From positions 62,001 to 126,000 of the forward strand of contig NZ_PVUF01000010.1 in NCBI RefSeq assembly GCF_003003215.1: DNA of 64,000 nucleotides, written 5' to 3'. The notes below the pieces were generated by a model. It was not told where the DNA came from, did not search any database, and worked only from the letters and a program-made list of their open reading frames with translations. Shown here in pieces: positions 1-7,741 of this stretch (within the stretch, counting starts at the first letter, position 1; each line of letters opens with the position of its first letter). Position numbers and translations under genes: made by a program. Origin of the DNA: Tritonibacter scottomollicae (GTDB lineage Bacteria > Pseudomonadota > Alphaproteobacteria > Rhodobacterales > Rhodobacteraceae).

Positions 1-1
1 G

Positions 2-748
2 ATGTTTGCAAATGGCGGCGAACGGGTGGAGCCAACGCTGGTGGACCGTATCCAGAACCGCTTTGGTCAGACCATCTATCGTCACGATGATCGCGATTGC
101 GTGGACTGCAGCTTTACCGAACTCGACGCGGGCCGCGCGCCCAAGATCGTGACCAACCGCGAACAGGTGATGGATCCGATCACTGCCTATCAGCTGACAT
201 CCATGCTTAAAGGTGTGGTTGATCGCGGCACCGCCTCGCGGCTCATTAACCTGCCGGTGCCGGCTGCAGGCAAGACCGGGACAACCAATGACGCGCGCGA
301 CGCGTGGTTTGTCGGCTTTACCTCCAACATCGTTGCAGGGTGCTACTTCGGCTATGACAATCCGCGTCCGATGAAGGGGGGCCGCGGTTACGGTGGCACC
401 CTGTGTGGCCCGGTGTTCCAGCAGTTCATGACCAAGGCGACCGAGAAGTTCGGGGGTGGTCCGTTTGACGTGCCGCCGGGCGGCCATTTCATCAAGATCG
501 ACCGCTATACGGGCGGGCGTTTGCCCAACGGCGCGGGCGGTGCCAATGTAGTGGCGGAATATTTCCGCGACGGGGAAGAGCCGATCTTTGGTCTGACCTT
601 CGACGGGGGCTTTGGCATGGGATCGAACCTGCCATTGTTCGAGGAAGTCAGCGAATCTGGTCGTCAGGTCACCACCTCCAGCGGCGGCACTGCTGTGCTG
701 GGTCCCAAGGCGACCTTTGGCGACGTCAGCTCCGGCGGGCTCTACTGA
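2..748 (+). CDS. mrcA: Penicillin-binding protein 1A, C-terminal part (5' end outside window)
   Basis: This is the 3' end of a class A penicillin-binding protein, a bifunctional murein glycosyltransferase/DD-transpeptidase acting in the periplasm; the glycosyltransferase and most of the transpeptidase domain lie before base 1. The visible 248 residues carry the KTGTT box (about residues 91-95 of the fragment) followed by ARDAWFVGFT, the standard end of the transpeptidase fold. The tail after about residue 165 is Gly-rich and low in complexity, as in Rhodobacterales homologues. An unusual CVDC pair sits at residues 33-36 in the periplasmic part. The first codon shown is only the first ATG inside the fragment, not the real start. 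A hairpin at 766-800 follows. Confidence 0.9.
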   Translation: MFANGGERVEPTLVDRIQNRFGQTIYRHDDRDCVDCSFTELDAGRAPKIVTNREQVMDPITAYQLTSMLKGVVDRGTASRLINLPVPAAGKTGTTNDARDAWFVGFTSNIVAGCYFGYDNPRPMKGGRGYGGTLCGPVFQQFMTKATEKFGGGPFDVPPGGHFIKIDRYTGGRLPNGAGGANVVAEYFRDGEEPIFGLTFDGGFGMGSNLPLFEEVSESGRQVTTSSGGTAVLGPKATFGDVSSGGLY

Positions 749-765
749 CACCACTGACAGTTCTG

Positions 766-806
766 GTGCGGGCAGGCAGGATACACCTGTCTGCCCGCAC
801 TCTTGT
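766..806 (+). terminator. Hairpin downstream of mrcA
   Basis: A perfect 10-bp inverted repeat (GTGCGGGCAG at 766-775 with CTGCCCGCAC at 791-800) is followed by TCTTG. It sits 18 bases after the mrcA stop and before prfB. The T-tract is weak, so it may terminate only partly. Confidence 0.5.
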
Positions 807-862
807 AGTGGTCCCGGTGCTGCGGTATCACGCAATCTCAAACAAGATTTCAAGGAATGCTC

Positions 863-1987
863 ATGCGCGCCGAGATCCAGACCATCGTGGCCGATATCGA
901 AAAATCGCTCGACCTGCTTGCCCAGCGGATGAACTGGGAGACGGCGGAATTTCGGCTTGAGGAATTCAACGCAAGGGTCGAGGATCCCAACCTCTGGGAT
1001 GATCCGGCAGCGGCGCAGAAGCTGATGCGGGATCGCCAGTCGCTGGTTGATGCCATCGACACCTACAAGGGCATCCGTCAGGATCTCGACGACAGCGTCG
1101 AGCTGATCGAGATGGGCGAGATGGAAGAGGACGAAGAGGTCGTCACCGACGCCGAGAACACCCTGAAGGCGCTGAAGGAAAAGGCCGCCAAGAAGGAGCT
1201 GGAAGCGCTGCTGGATGGCGAGACCGATGCCAACGATGCCTTCCTGGAGATCAAGGCTGGCGCCGGCGGCACCGAGGCCTGCGACTGGGCGTCGATGCTG
1301 GCGCGGATGTATGTACGCTGGGCCGAAAGCCGTGGCTTCACCGTAGACCTGCAGGAAGAGCAGGGGGGCGGCGAAGCGGGCATCAAATCCGCCACCTATC
1401 AGATCAAGGGCCACAACGCCTATGGCTGGCTGAAATCCGAGAGCGGCACGCATCGCTTGGTGCGGATTTCGCCCTTTGGCAAGGGCACGCGCGAGACGTC
1501 CTTTGCCGCCGTCGGTGCCTATCCGGTGATTGATGATAATATCGAGATCGAGGTCAATCCGGCCGATATCCGCATCGATACCTATCGGTCGTCCGGTGCG
1601 GGCGGTCAGCACGTGAACACCACCGACTCTGCGGTGCGGATCACCCACACGCCGACGGGCATCGTTGTGACCTCCTCTGAGAAATCGCAGCACCAGAACC
1701 GCGACATCGCCATGAAGGCCCTGAAATCGCGGCTCTACCAGATGGAGCTCGACCGCCGCAACGCTGAGGTCAATGCGCTGCATGAGGCCAAGGGCGATGC
1801 AGGCTGGGGCAACCAGATTCGGTCCTACGTGATGCAGCCTTACCAGATGGTCAAAGACCTGCGGACCAACTTCGAGACCGCTGACACCAAAGGGGTGCTG
1901 GATGGTGACCTCGACGGGTTCATGGCGGCAACGCTCGCGATGAAGGTGGCCGGCAAGAGCCGGGCCGACGCCCAGGGCGAGGACTAA
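863..1987 (+). CDS. prfB: Peptide chain release factor 2
   Basis: RF2 recognises UGA and UAA in the ribosomal A site and triggers peptide release. The protein (374 residues) has the RF2 tripeptide in ISPFGK and the catalytic GGQ in SSGAGGQHVN. I prefer ATG 863 over the in-frame ATG 857: the Shine-Dalgarno AAGGA (852-856) touches 857 directly but lies 6 bases before 863. The early region reads straight through with no in-frame UGA, so the programmed +1 frameshift that autoregulates RF2 in many bacteria is absent. The next gene begins 4 bases after the stop. Confidence 0.95.
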   Translation: MRAEIQTIVADIEKSLDLLAQRMNWETAEFRLEEFNARVEDPNLWDDPAAAQKLMRDRQSLVDAIDTYKGIRQDLDDSVELIEMGEMEEDEEVVTDAENTLKALKEKAAKKELEALLDGETDANDAFLEIKAGAGGTEACDWASMLARMYVRWAESRGFTVDLQEEQGGGEAGIKSATYQIKGHNAYGWLKSESGTHRLVRISPFGKGTRETSFAAVGAYPVIDDNIEIEVNPADIRIDTYRSSGAGGQHVNTTDSAVRITHTPTGIVVTSSEKSQHQNRDIAMKALKSRLYQMELDRRNAEVNALHEAKGDAGWGNQIRSYVMQPYQMVKDLRTNFETADTKGVLDGDLDGFMAATLAMKVAGKSRADAQGED

Positions 1988-1991
1988 GGCC

Positions 1992-2996
1992 ATGAAGAGA
2001 CCTGCGCTGAAGTGTGTCATGGTCACGTGGCTGCTTCTCGGAGGTATGCTTCCCGCAGCGGCAGAAGATCGCGCCTCCACTCCGGAAACGGATGCAAACG
2101 CGCTGCTGACCTTCCTCGGTGGTGATGGCTGCGTGATCGGTCCGCATAGCGCGGGCGCTGCGAGGGCGGCTGGGTTTGATGGGGACGCACTGACGGCCCT
2201 CGGCGCGCGGCTTCTGGTGGATGGATCTGCAGAAAAACAAGGCGACTGGACCGTGCTCGGCCCGGAGGTCTGCACGATACGGTTTCCCGATGTTACATCA
2301 GAGCTGACGCTGAACAGTTCCGAGGTTCAAGACACCTTGCGGTTGAATCTTTACGTACCGTCCCTAGACGACATTCAATGGCTGAATGAGACGGCGGACA
2401 CGCTCCGGACGTTGGGGGTCTCGCTTCGCCATTTCGAGGAGCAGGGCATTACCGCGCAAGAGTTGCGCGCTGTCGGTGTCGATCCCGATGCCCTCGCAGA
2501 ATATATGGAACGCCCCCGTTGTCTTTTGGGCGGCGCATCAGAGATCGCGAGCGAATTGCAACAGACACGCGGCTGGTCGCAAGATCGCAGCTTCCGTGCA
2601 GCGGTAGCGCTGATCGCCTCTGGCCTGAAGCAAGGGGAGCTGACCTTTTTCTCCGATGATATTCTGGTCACCCCGCCCGGTTACGTGCTGACAGCGCCCG
2701 CATGCTGGACACCTGAAGAGCAGGCTGCGATCACCAGCAGCCATGCCATGCTGGAGCAGCATTTCGGTACGTTCGTCAGGGCGCGCGGCGCGGAAACCTC
2801 TTGCGATACGTTTGATGCATCTGACGCTCTGATGGGCAGGGAGGCGCATCTGCTTTGGAAAGAGTTGGCAGGTGAGGCCCCCGAAAACGCCTGGATCGGG
2901 ATTGAAGTGATTTCGGGCGCTCTTGGCGCCGGATGGTTTGAAGGCGCGTCAATCGCTGACAGAGGCACGCCGCGTCCCCCTTTGTGCCGTCTCTAG
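1992..2996 (+). CDS. Secreted protein of unknown function with two related Cys-flanked modules
   Basis: I do not recognise this 334-residue protein. Residues 1-24 form a Sec signal peptide (KRPALK, then a hydrophobic stretch, cleavage near AAA-ED), so it should be periplasmic. Two stretches look alike: residues 47-94 (CVIG..SAGAA..., ending PEVC) and 177-238 (CLLG..SEIAS..., ending APAC); each starts with a Cys followed by aliphatic-aliphatic-Gly and ends with a Cys after a hydrophobic strand. This suggests internal duplication with possible disulphides. The gene follows prfB by 4 bases and may share its transcript. Codon use is less GC-biased than in prfB. Confidence 0.6.
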   Translation: MKRPALKCVMVTWLLLGGMLPAAAEDRASTPETDANALLTFLGGDGCVIGPHSAGAARAAGFDGDALTALGARLLVDGSAEKQGDWTVLGPEVCTIRFPDVTSELTLNSSEVQDTLRLNLYVPSLDDIQWLNETADTLRTLGVSLRHFEEQGITAQELRAVGVDPDALAEYMERPRCLLGGASEIASELQQTRGWSQDRSFRAAVALIASGLKQGELTFFSDDILVTPPGYVLTAPACWTPEEQAAITSSHAMLEQHFGTFVRARGAETSCDTFDASDALMGREAHLLWKELAGEAPENAWIGIEVISGALGAGWFEGASIADRGTPRPPLCRL

Positions 2997-3235
2997 GCAG
3001 CGCAGTCCGGCGATTGGCGCTACGTTAGCCCGACGGCCAACGCCCCATGCTGGCGCGAACGGCTCCCGCCCCCGGTGCATGCATCACAGATGCCCTTCCG
3101 GCGTTGGGCGTGGCAGCCTGACCTGGCGGTCCGGCTGCAGTGCGCCTAGCGCATCTGCTTTTCTAGTTTTTAGGGGCTTTTCAGACCGTTATCCGCATCC
3201 TAGGCTCTGGGTCGAAAGATCGAAAGGGACTTCGG

Positions 3236-4615
3236 ATGATGCTCTGCGACACGACTGCCACCCAATTGCTCGGCGATTTGCGCAAGGGAACGCTGACCGT
3301 GGAGGCTCTGATGCAGGCCTCTCTGTCGCGTATCGCGGAGCGTAATCCAACGCTGAATGCCATCGTCGCACTGCGGCCCACCGAGGAGCTGATGGCCGAG
3401 GCCCGAGCTGCCGACGCCGTGCCGATGGCCGACCGGGGCGCGCTGCATGGTTTGCCGATGGCGATCAAGGATCTGTCGAATGCCCGTGGACTGGTCAGCT
3501 CTCAGGGCTCGCCGCTCTTTGCAGGGCAGGTGGCACAGGCGGATGATATCTTTGTGGCGCGGCTGCGCGCCGCCGGTGCGATCCTGATCGGCAAGACCAA
3601 CACGCCGGAGTTCGGCCTCGGTTCGCATACGTTCAATCCCGTGTATGGCGCGACCGGCAATGCCATCGACCCCAGCCGCTCTGCCGGGGGCTCGTCCGGC
3701 GGCGCTGCGGTGGCGCTCGCTGCGGGGATGGTGCCGCTGGCGGATGGCTCCGACATGATGGGATCCCTGCGCAATCCGGCGGGCTGGAACGAGATCTACG
3801 GGTTTCGCCCCACCTGGGGCTGGGTGCCATCAGAGCCGGCAGGGGACATGTTCCTGCATACGCTGGCCACCAACGGGCCGATGGCGCGCACGCCGCGGGA
3901 TGTTGCCCTGTTGCTGGATGTCATGGCGGGGGGAGATCCGCGTCTGCCCCTGCATCGGGGTGCTGAGCCGGTGTTGCCGTTGCAGGATCCGGGGCCGCTG
4001 AAACTGGGCTGGCTTGCCGATTGGGGCGGGGCGTATCCGATGGATGCGGGAATTTTGGACACCTGCGAGCGCGCAATTTCCGACCTCGAGGCACAAGGCC
4101 ATCAGGTTGACCGTCTGACCCCGCCTTATCCGGCCGAGCACATCTGGCAGAGCTGGATCACCCTGCGCTCCTATGCGGTGGCGGCCGGTTTGCGCCCACT
4201 TGCCGAACAGCGCGATCAGCTCAAGGAGGCCGCCCTGTGGGAACTGGACCGCGGTCTCGGGTTCACGGGGGCGGAAGTGCAGGCCGCGTCTGACCTGCGG
4301 GCCGGATGGATGCGCGCGGCCGCACGGATGTTCGAGAGTTATGACGCGGTATTGTTGCCGACAGCGCAATGCTGGCCCTTCCCGGTGGAGTGGACCGCGC
4401 CCACCGAGATTGCCGGGCAGGCGATGGACACCTATCATCGCTGGATGGAGGTCGTGGTGCCTGCCAGCCTGTTGGGACTGCCATCTCTGGCGGTGCCTGC
4501 AGGGCGCGGGGCCGAAGGCTTGCCCATCGGTCTGCAGATCATCGGTCCTCACAACAGTGACGCCCGGATCCTCGGTCTCGGCCAGCGTTACCACAATGCC
4601 ATGGCGGCGACCTGA
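3236..4615 (+). CDS. Amidase (amidase-signature family)
   Basis: Amidase-signature enzymes hydrolyse carboxamides using a Ser-cisSer-Lys triad. Here the Lys lies in AIKD (K78), the cis-Ser in GGSSGG (151-156) and the nucleophile Ser in GSDMMGSLR (about S177). The usual GTDTGGS box is altered to GSDMMGS, but the triad is present. At 459 residues it has the family's normal length. GatA is unlikely because no gatC or gatB is nearby and the C-terminus differs; the substrate cannot be read from sequence. ATG 3236 follows a purine-rich stretch (GAAAGGGACTTCGG). The preceding 239-base gap shows no gene. Confidence 0.85.
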   Translation: MMLCDTTATQLLGDLRKGTLTVEALMQASLSRIAERNPTLNAIVALRPTEELMAEARAADAVPMADRGALHGLPMAIKDLSNARGLVSSQGSPLFAGQVAQADDIFVARLRAAGAILIGKTNTPEFGLGSHTFNPVYGATGNAIDPSRSAGGSSGGAAVALAAGMVPLADGSDMMGSLRNPAGWNEIYGFRPTWGWVPSEPAGDMFLHTLATNGPMARTPRDVALLLDVMAGGDPRLPLHRGAEPVLPLQDPGPLKLGWLADWGGAYPMDAGILDTCERAISDLEAQGHQVDRLTPPYPAEHIWQSWITLRSYAVAAGLRPLAEQRDQLKEAALWELDRGLGFTGAEVQAASDLRAGWMRAAARMFESYDAVLLPTAQCWPFPVEWTAPTEIAGQAMDTYHRWMEVVVPASLLGLPSLAVPAGRGAEGLPIGLQIIGPHNSDARILGLGQRYHNAMAAT

Positions 4616-4684
4616 CCGCGCGGAGGGAGTGACGCGCAGCGGCAGGCGTTCCGCGACAGAGCCGGAGACAGAACGGAAGGTGAG

Positions 4685-5500
4685 ATGCAGATGACAGACA
4701 TCACGGGGCCCGACCAGCAAAGTCCCACACGCCCGATGGGGGTGCCGGAGTTGCGACCCGTGAACGCAGCGATTTTGCGCCAGGCCCTGTACAGCGGCTG
4801 GCGCGATTTTCGCGCCAAGCCGATGTTTGGCCTGATCTTTGCGGGGTTCTATGTGCTGGCTGGCTGGATGATGGCTTGGATCACCCTCCGCACCGAAACG
4901 AGTTACTGGCTGGTACTGGCCGCCATCGGTTTTCCTCTTATCGGCCCGTTTGCCGCCGTTGGACACTATGAGGTGTCACGTCGGCTCGAGCAGGGGCAAG
5001 GGCTGGATGCGCGCCGCATCTTTGGCGTCATACTTGAGCAGGGCGGGCGGCAATTGCCATCCATATGCGCCATTATCGTCGTCGTTTTCATGTTCTGGTT
5101 CTTCCTCGGGCATATGATCTTTGCTCTGTTTCTCGGGCATATGCCGATGGTCAATGTGTCGACCTCGACCGAAGTTTTTCTGACCCTTCAGGGCGTCACC
5201 ATGCTGGCTGTCGGCACTCTGGTGGGGGCGCTGTTCGCGCTGCTGATTTACATGATCACCGTGCTGGGCTTGCCGCTGCTTCTGGACCGTGAGATCGACT
5301 TTGTGACCGGCATGATCACCAGTTTCACCTATGTTCAGGCGCATCCGCTGCCGATGCTTGGCTGGGCCATGCTACTGGCGGGGCTGACCTTTGTCGCGCT
5401 GCTGCCGGGGTTTCTCGGGCTTCTGATCGTGCTGCCGTGGCTGGGGCATTCCAGCTGGCATCTCTATCGGCTGCTCCGGGTCGAAGCTCCGGCTACTTGA
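4685..5500 (+). CDS. DUF2189 integral membrane protein
   Basis: This 271-residue protein matches the DUF2189 family from memory: a polar N-terminus of about 45 residues, the motif [14 protein letters not shown], then about six hydrophobic segments ([27 protein letters not shown], a phenylalanine-rich helix [15 protein letters not shown], and three more). It should sit in the inner membrane. Function is unknown. ATG 4685 follows GGAAGGTGAG with good spacing. The 3' end overlaps the convergent XRE regulator by 8 bases. Confidence 0.75.
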   Translation: MQMTDITGPDQQSPTRPMGVPELRPVNAAILRQALYSGWRDFRAKPMFGLIFAGFYVLAGWMMAWITLRTETSYWLVLAAIGFPLIGPFAAVGHYEVSRRLEQGQGLDARRIFGVILEQGGRQLPSICAIIVVVFMFWFFLGHMIFALFLGHMPMVNVSTSTEVFLTLQGVTMLAVGTLVGALFALLIYMITVLGLPLLLDREIDFVTGMITSFTYVQAHPLPMLGWAMLLAGLTFVALLPGFLGLLIVLPWLGHSSWHLYRLLRVEAPAT

Positions 5501-6293
5501 ACGGGGTGCCCAGTTGCAGCAGCCGTTTGTGGAACGGGATGATGTCCGGCGCGCTGGTGAAGCCACTGCCGCGGGCAGCGGCGATTGCACGCGACACGTC
5601 AGTGCCGAGATATTCGTAGATCATGCGCAGCACCCGCTCTCCGCTTTCGCTCTCGCGGACGGTACGGGCGACATAGCCAGCCCAGAGGCTGTTTTCGGCG
5701 GATGAGACCCGTGCGAGATAGTTGAAGGAGTATGTCAGGGTATTTCGGCGGCTGAGAACAAAGGCGACGCCATCCTCGTGACAGGTCATGTAGCCGCGGT
5801 ATTCCCGGGATGGCCCATCGGTCGAAAGGCCCTGATAGCGCATACCAGCACGGGGTTCGTAGCCTTTGACGTAGGTCACCCCGTCTATCCGGTGGACATG
5901 GACGATGCCCACGACGAACTTGTCTTCGCTGATGAAGCTGCGCCGGGTAAAGCGGTAGAACCCGGAAGGAAAGATATCTTCGGTAAGACGGCTGAGCCCG
6001 GCGTCGATGAAATCTTTCAGATAGCTGCCGTGCAGCGCGTGGCTTTCATTCTGGCCAAGCGTTTGAACCGGAGCGAGGAGGATTCGTGCGTCGACGTCAA
6101 AGAAGCTACAGATCCGGTCCAGCACATCGGGACGTGGAAAGCTCTCTCCGGAAAGATATCGGTTGAACTGGGTGCGGTTGATACCAAGGCGTCGTGAGAG
6201 TTCGGAAATGGAGGGGTATTCGCGGGCCAGAATGCGTAGATTGTCTCCGAAGACTGTCCTCAATTCTGCAGGGGATCGGCTTTGTTTCAACAT
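5493..6293 (-). CDS. XRE-type helix-turn-helix transcriptional regulator
   Basis: Residues 1-70 form a Cro/CI-type DNA-binding domain ([35 protein letters not shown] is typical of the helix-turn-helix and following helix; only part is quoted as key residues ELSRRLG and FNRYLSGE). The remaining 200 residues show no recognised ligand-binding fold. I start at ATG 6293 ([11 protein letters not shown]); the reading frame extends 19 codons upstream without a better ribosome-binding site. It is divergent from the cold-shock-like gene at 6487 and could act on the shared 193-base interval. Target genes are unknown. Confidence 0.75.
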   Translation of the reverse strand: MLKQSRSPAELRTVFGDNLRILAREYPSISELSRRLGINRTQFNRYLSGESFPRPDVLDRICSFFDVDARILLAPVQTLGQNESHALHGSYLKDFIDAGLSRLTEDIFPSGFYRFTRRSFISEDKFVVGIVHVHRIDGVTYVKGYEPRAGMRYQGLSTDGPSREYRGYMTCHEDGVAFVLSRRNTLTYSFNYLARVSSAENSLWAGYVARTVRESESGERVLRMIYEYLGTDVSRAIAAARGSGFTSAPDIIPFHKRLLQLGTPFK

Positions 6294-6404
6294 GTTTGGT
6301 CCGCACTCACTCCGACACTGGTTCTTCTGGGTATCATGGCATGACGCCATTTAGAGACATTTTCTGAAATACCTGACGCTGTAGAGTATCAACGCCGACA
6401 CAAA

Positions 6405-6422
6405 TTGCAATTCTCATTGCGA
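6405..6422. promoter_or_regulatory. Inverted repeat, possible Fur/Mur-type operator
   Basis: TTGCAAT-TCTC-ATTGCGA is a 7+4+7 inverted repeat with one mismatch, between the divergent XRE regulator and the cold-shock-like gene. Its TGCAA...TTGC halves resemble iron/manganese-responsive Fur or Mur boxes of alphaproteobacteria. The match is by eye only. Confidence 0.3.
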
Positions 6423-6486
6423 AAGTTGGGGATGTTTGAAAAGAGGAATTTGACGCACAATAGAGTCGGGCAAAAAGGGGTCCGCA

Positions 6487-6969
6487 ATGATCGGGGTTGT
6501 CGTCTGGGCCGATACCGCAAAGTCAAAAGCGGTCATCTGGTGTGAAGATCAAGGAGATTTAGCCTATTACGTTCATCAGGATGTGGTGTCCAAACCCACC
6601 CTGTTGAAGAAGGGCGATCTCGTGGAATTTAAAAGCCAATATGAAAGCGGTCTACGCATGGCTGCGGGTGTTCGTGTCGTTGATATGGATACGCGACCGG
6701 GGCTTGCGGATGTGCTGAAAGCTGGCGTGCCGACCGCGGGCAGTGATGCGGTGTCTGGTGACATTGCTCAGCGTGAGACCGTCGTCGATGGTGAGGTTTT
6801 GGCTGGTCATGACGTCGAAGATCGACGCGATACTGTCCACCACGGTGCGCAGGTCACGACACTGTCGATCCCGGTGCGGGGCGGTGAGCCTGAACAGCGA
6901 GCCGCTGCCAATACGGAACATTCCGGGGCGACGATCCTGCCCTTGTTTCCTGAACTGATGCGCGCATAG
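6487..6969 (+). CDS. Cold-shock-like OB-fold protein with extra C-terminal tail
   Basis: Residues 1-67 look like a divergent cold-shock/OB-fold domain: GVVVWADTAKSKAVIWCEDQG, YYVHQDVV, and LKKGDLVEF correspond to the strand-1, RNP-like and GD-V-F elements of CspA, although aromatic RNP residues are reduced. The following 90 residues (about 70-160) are polar, His- and Glu-rich and match nothing I recognise; the stretch is also open in other frames, so a frameshift or spurious extension is possible. Likely nucleic-acid binding through the N-terminal part. A 12-bp stem at 7042-7069 can terminate it and the convergent ilvH. Confidence 0.6.
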   Translation: MIGVVVWADTAKSKAVIWCEDQGDLAYYVHQDVVSKPTLLKKGDLVEFKSQYESGLRMAAGVRVVDMDTRPGLADVLKAGVPTAGSDAVSGDIAQRETVVDGEVLAGHDVEDRRDTVHHGAQVTTLSIPVRGGEPEQRAAANTEHSGATILPLFPELMRA

Positions 6970-7040
6970 CGCTGATGCGCTGACACTGATCAGGTCGCCA
7001 GGTCTGCGGCGTTTCTGGCTGGTTTTACGTGATCCAACGG

Positions 7041-7070
7041 AAAAAGCGCACCCTTGCGGGTGCGCTTTTG
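7041..7070. terminator. Bidirectional terminator between cold-shock-like gene and ilvH
   Basis: A perfect 12-bp stem (AAAAGCGCACCC 7042-7053, GGGTGCGCTTTT 7058-7069) with a 4-base loop TTGC. It reads into five T residues on the minus strand and four on the plus strand, so it can serve both convergent genes. Confidence 0.85.
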
Positions 7071-7111
7071 CAGGTTTGAGCCTTCGGCCGGCCAGGCCGG
7101 CCTGTGGCGGA

Positions 7112-7672
7112 TCACTCGCCGCGCAGCAGGGCGGCAACTCCGGTCCGGGCGATCTTGGTCAGGCCAAGCGGGCGCATCAGATCCGCAAAAGCGTCGATCT
7201 TGTCCGGTGTGCCAGTGATCTCGAAAATGAAGCTGTTGAGCGTGGTATCCACCACTTTGGCGCGGAAAATATCCGCCAGACGCATCGCTTCGACGCGTTT
7301 GTCGTCTTCTCCGACCACTTTGACGATCGCCAGCTCACGCTCGACGAAGGGGCCGGCAACGGTCAAATCGGTGACCTCATGCACAGGCACGATGCGGCCC
7401 AGCTGCGCCTTGATCTGTTCGATCACCTGCGGCGTGCCGGTGGTGACCACGGTGATGCGCGACAGGTGGCCGGTATGGTCGACCTCGGCCACGGTGAGGC
7501 TGTCGATGTTGTAGCCACGTCCAGCAAACAGGCCAATGACGCGGGCCAGCACGCCGGGTTCGTTTTCCACCAGCACGGTGATCGTGTGCCGCTCCTGCAC
7601 GTCGGAAAAGTTCGGACGCAGGTTGTAGGCGGAGTGCTTGGTAGAGCCTTTTTTGATGTGTAGGGCAGACAT
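7112..7672 (-). CDS. ilvH: Acetolactate synthase small (regulatory) subunit
   Basis: This is the ACT-domain regulatory subunit of acetohydroxyacid synthase, which activates the catalytic subunit and carries feedback inhibition by branched-chain amino acids. The 186-residue protein has the typical N-terminal ACT domain (TITVLVENEPGVLARVIGLFAGRGYNI; key residues ENEPGVL and GLFAGRGYN) and a second C-terminal ACT-like domain ending KIARTGVAAL. ATG 7672 follows GAGGAAAGG at good spacing; an upstream in-frame ATG at 7717 lacks such a site. It lies 69 bases after ilvI on the same strand and forms its operon. Confidence 0.95.
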   Translation of the reverse strand: MSALHIKKGSTKHSAYNLRPNFSDVQERHTITVLVENEPGVLARVIGLFAGRGYNIDSLTVAEVDHTGHLSRITVVTTGTPQVIEQIKAQLGRIVPVHEVTDLTVAGPFVERELAIVKVVGEDDKRVEAMRLADIFRAKVVDTTLNSFIFEITGTPDKIDAFADLMRPLGLTKIARTGVAALLRGE

Positions 7673-7741
7673 GTCAGTCCCTTTCCTCGAAATATCGGGG
7701 CGCGGCGTGGCAGGCACGCCGCGCGAGAAAACCTGTGAAGA

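Noticed and set aside
857-1987. Programmed +1 frameshift in prfB
   Set aside because: The early region reads CTCGACCTG in frame with no UGA; the full protein is encoded without a shift.
3236-4615. GatA subunit of an amidotransferase
   Set aside because: Amidase-signature triad is present, but the Ser motif is altered and no gatC or gatB is nearby.
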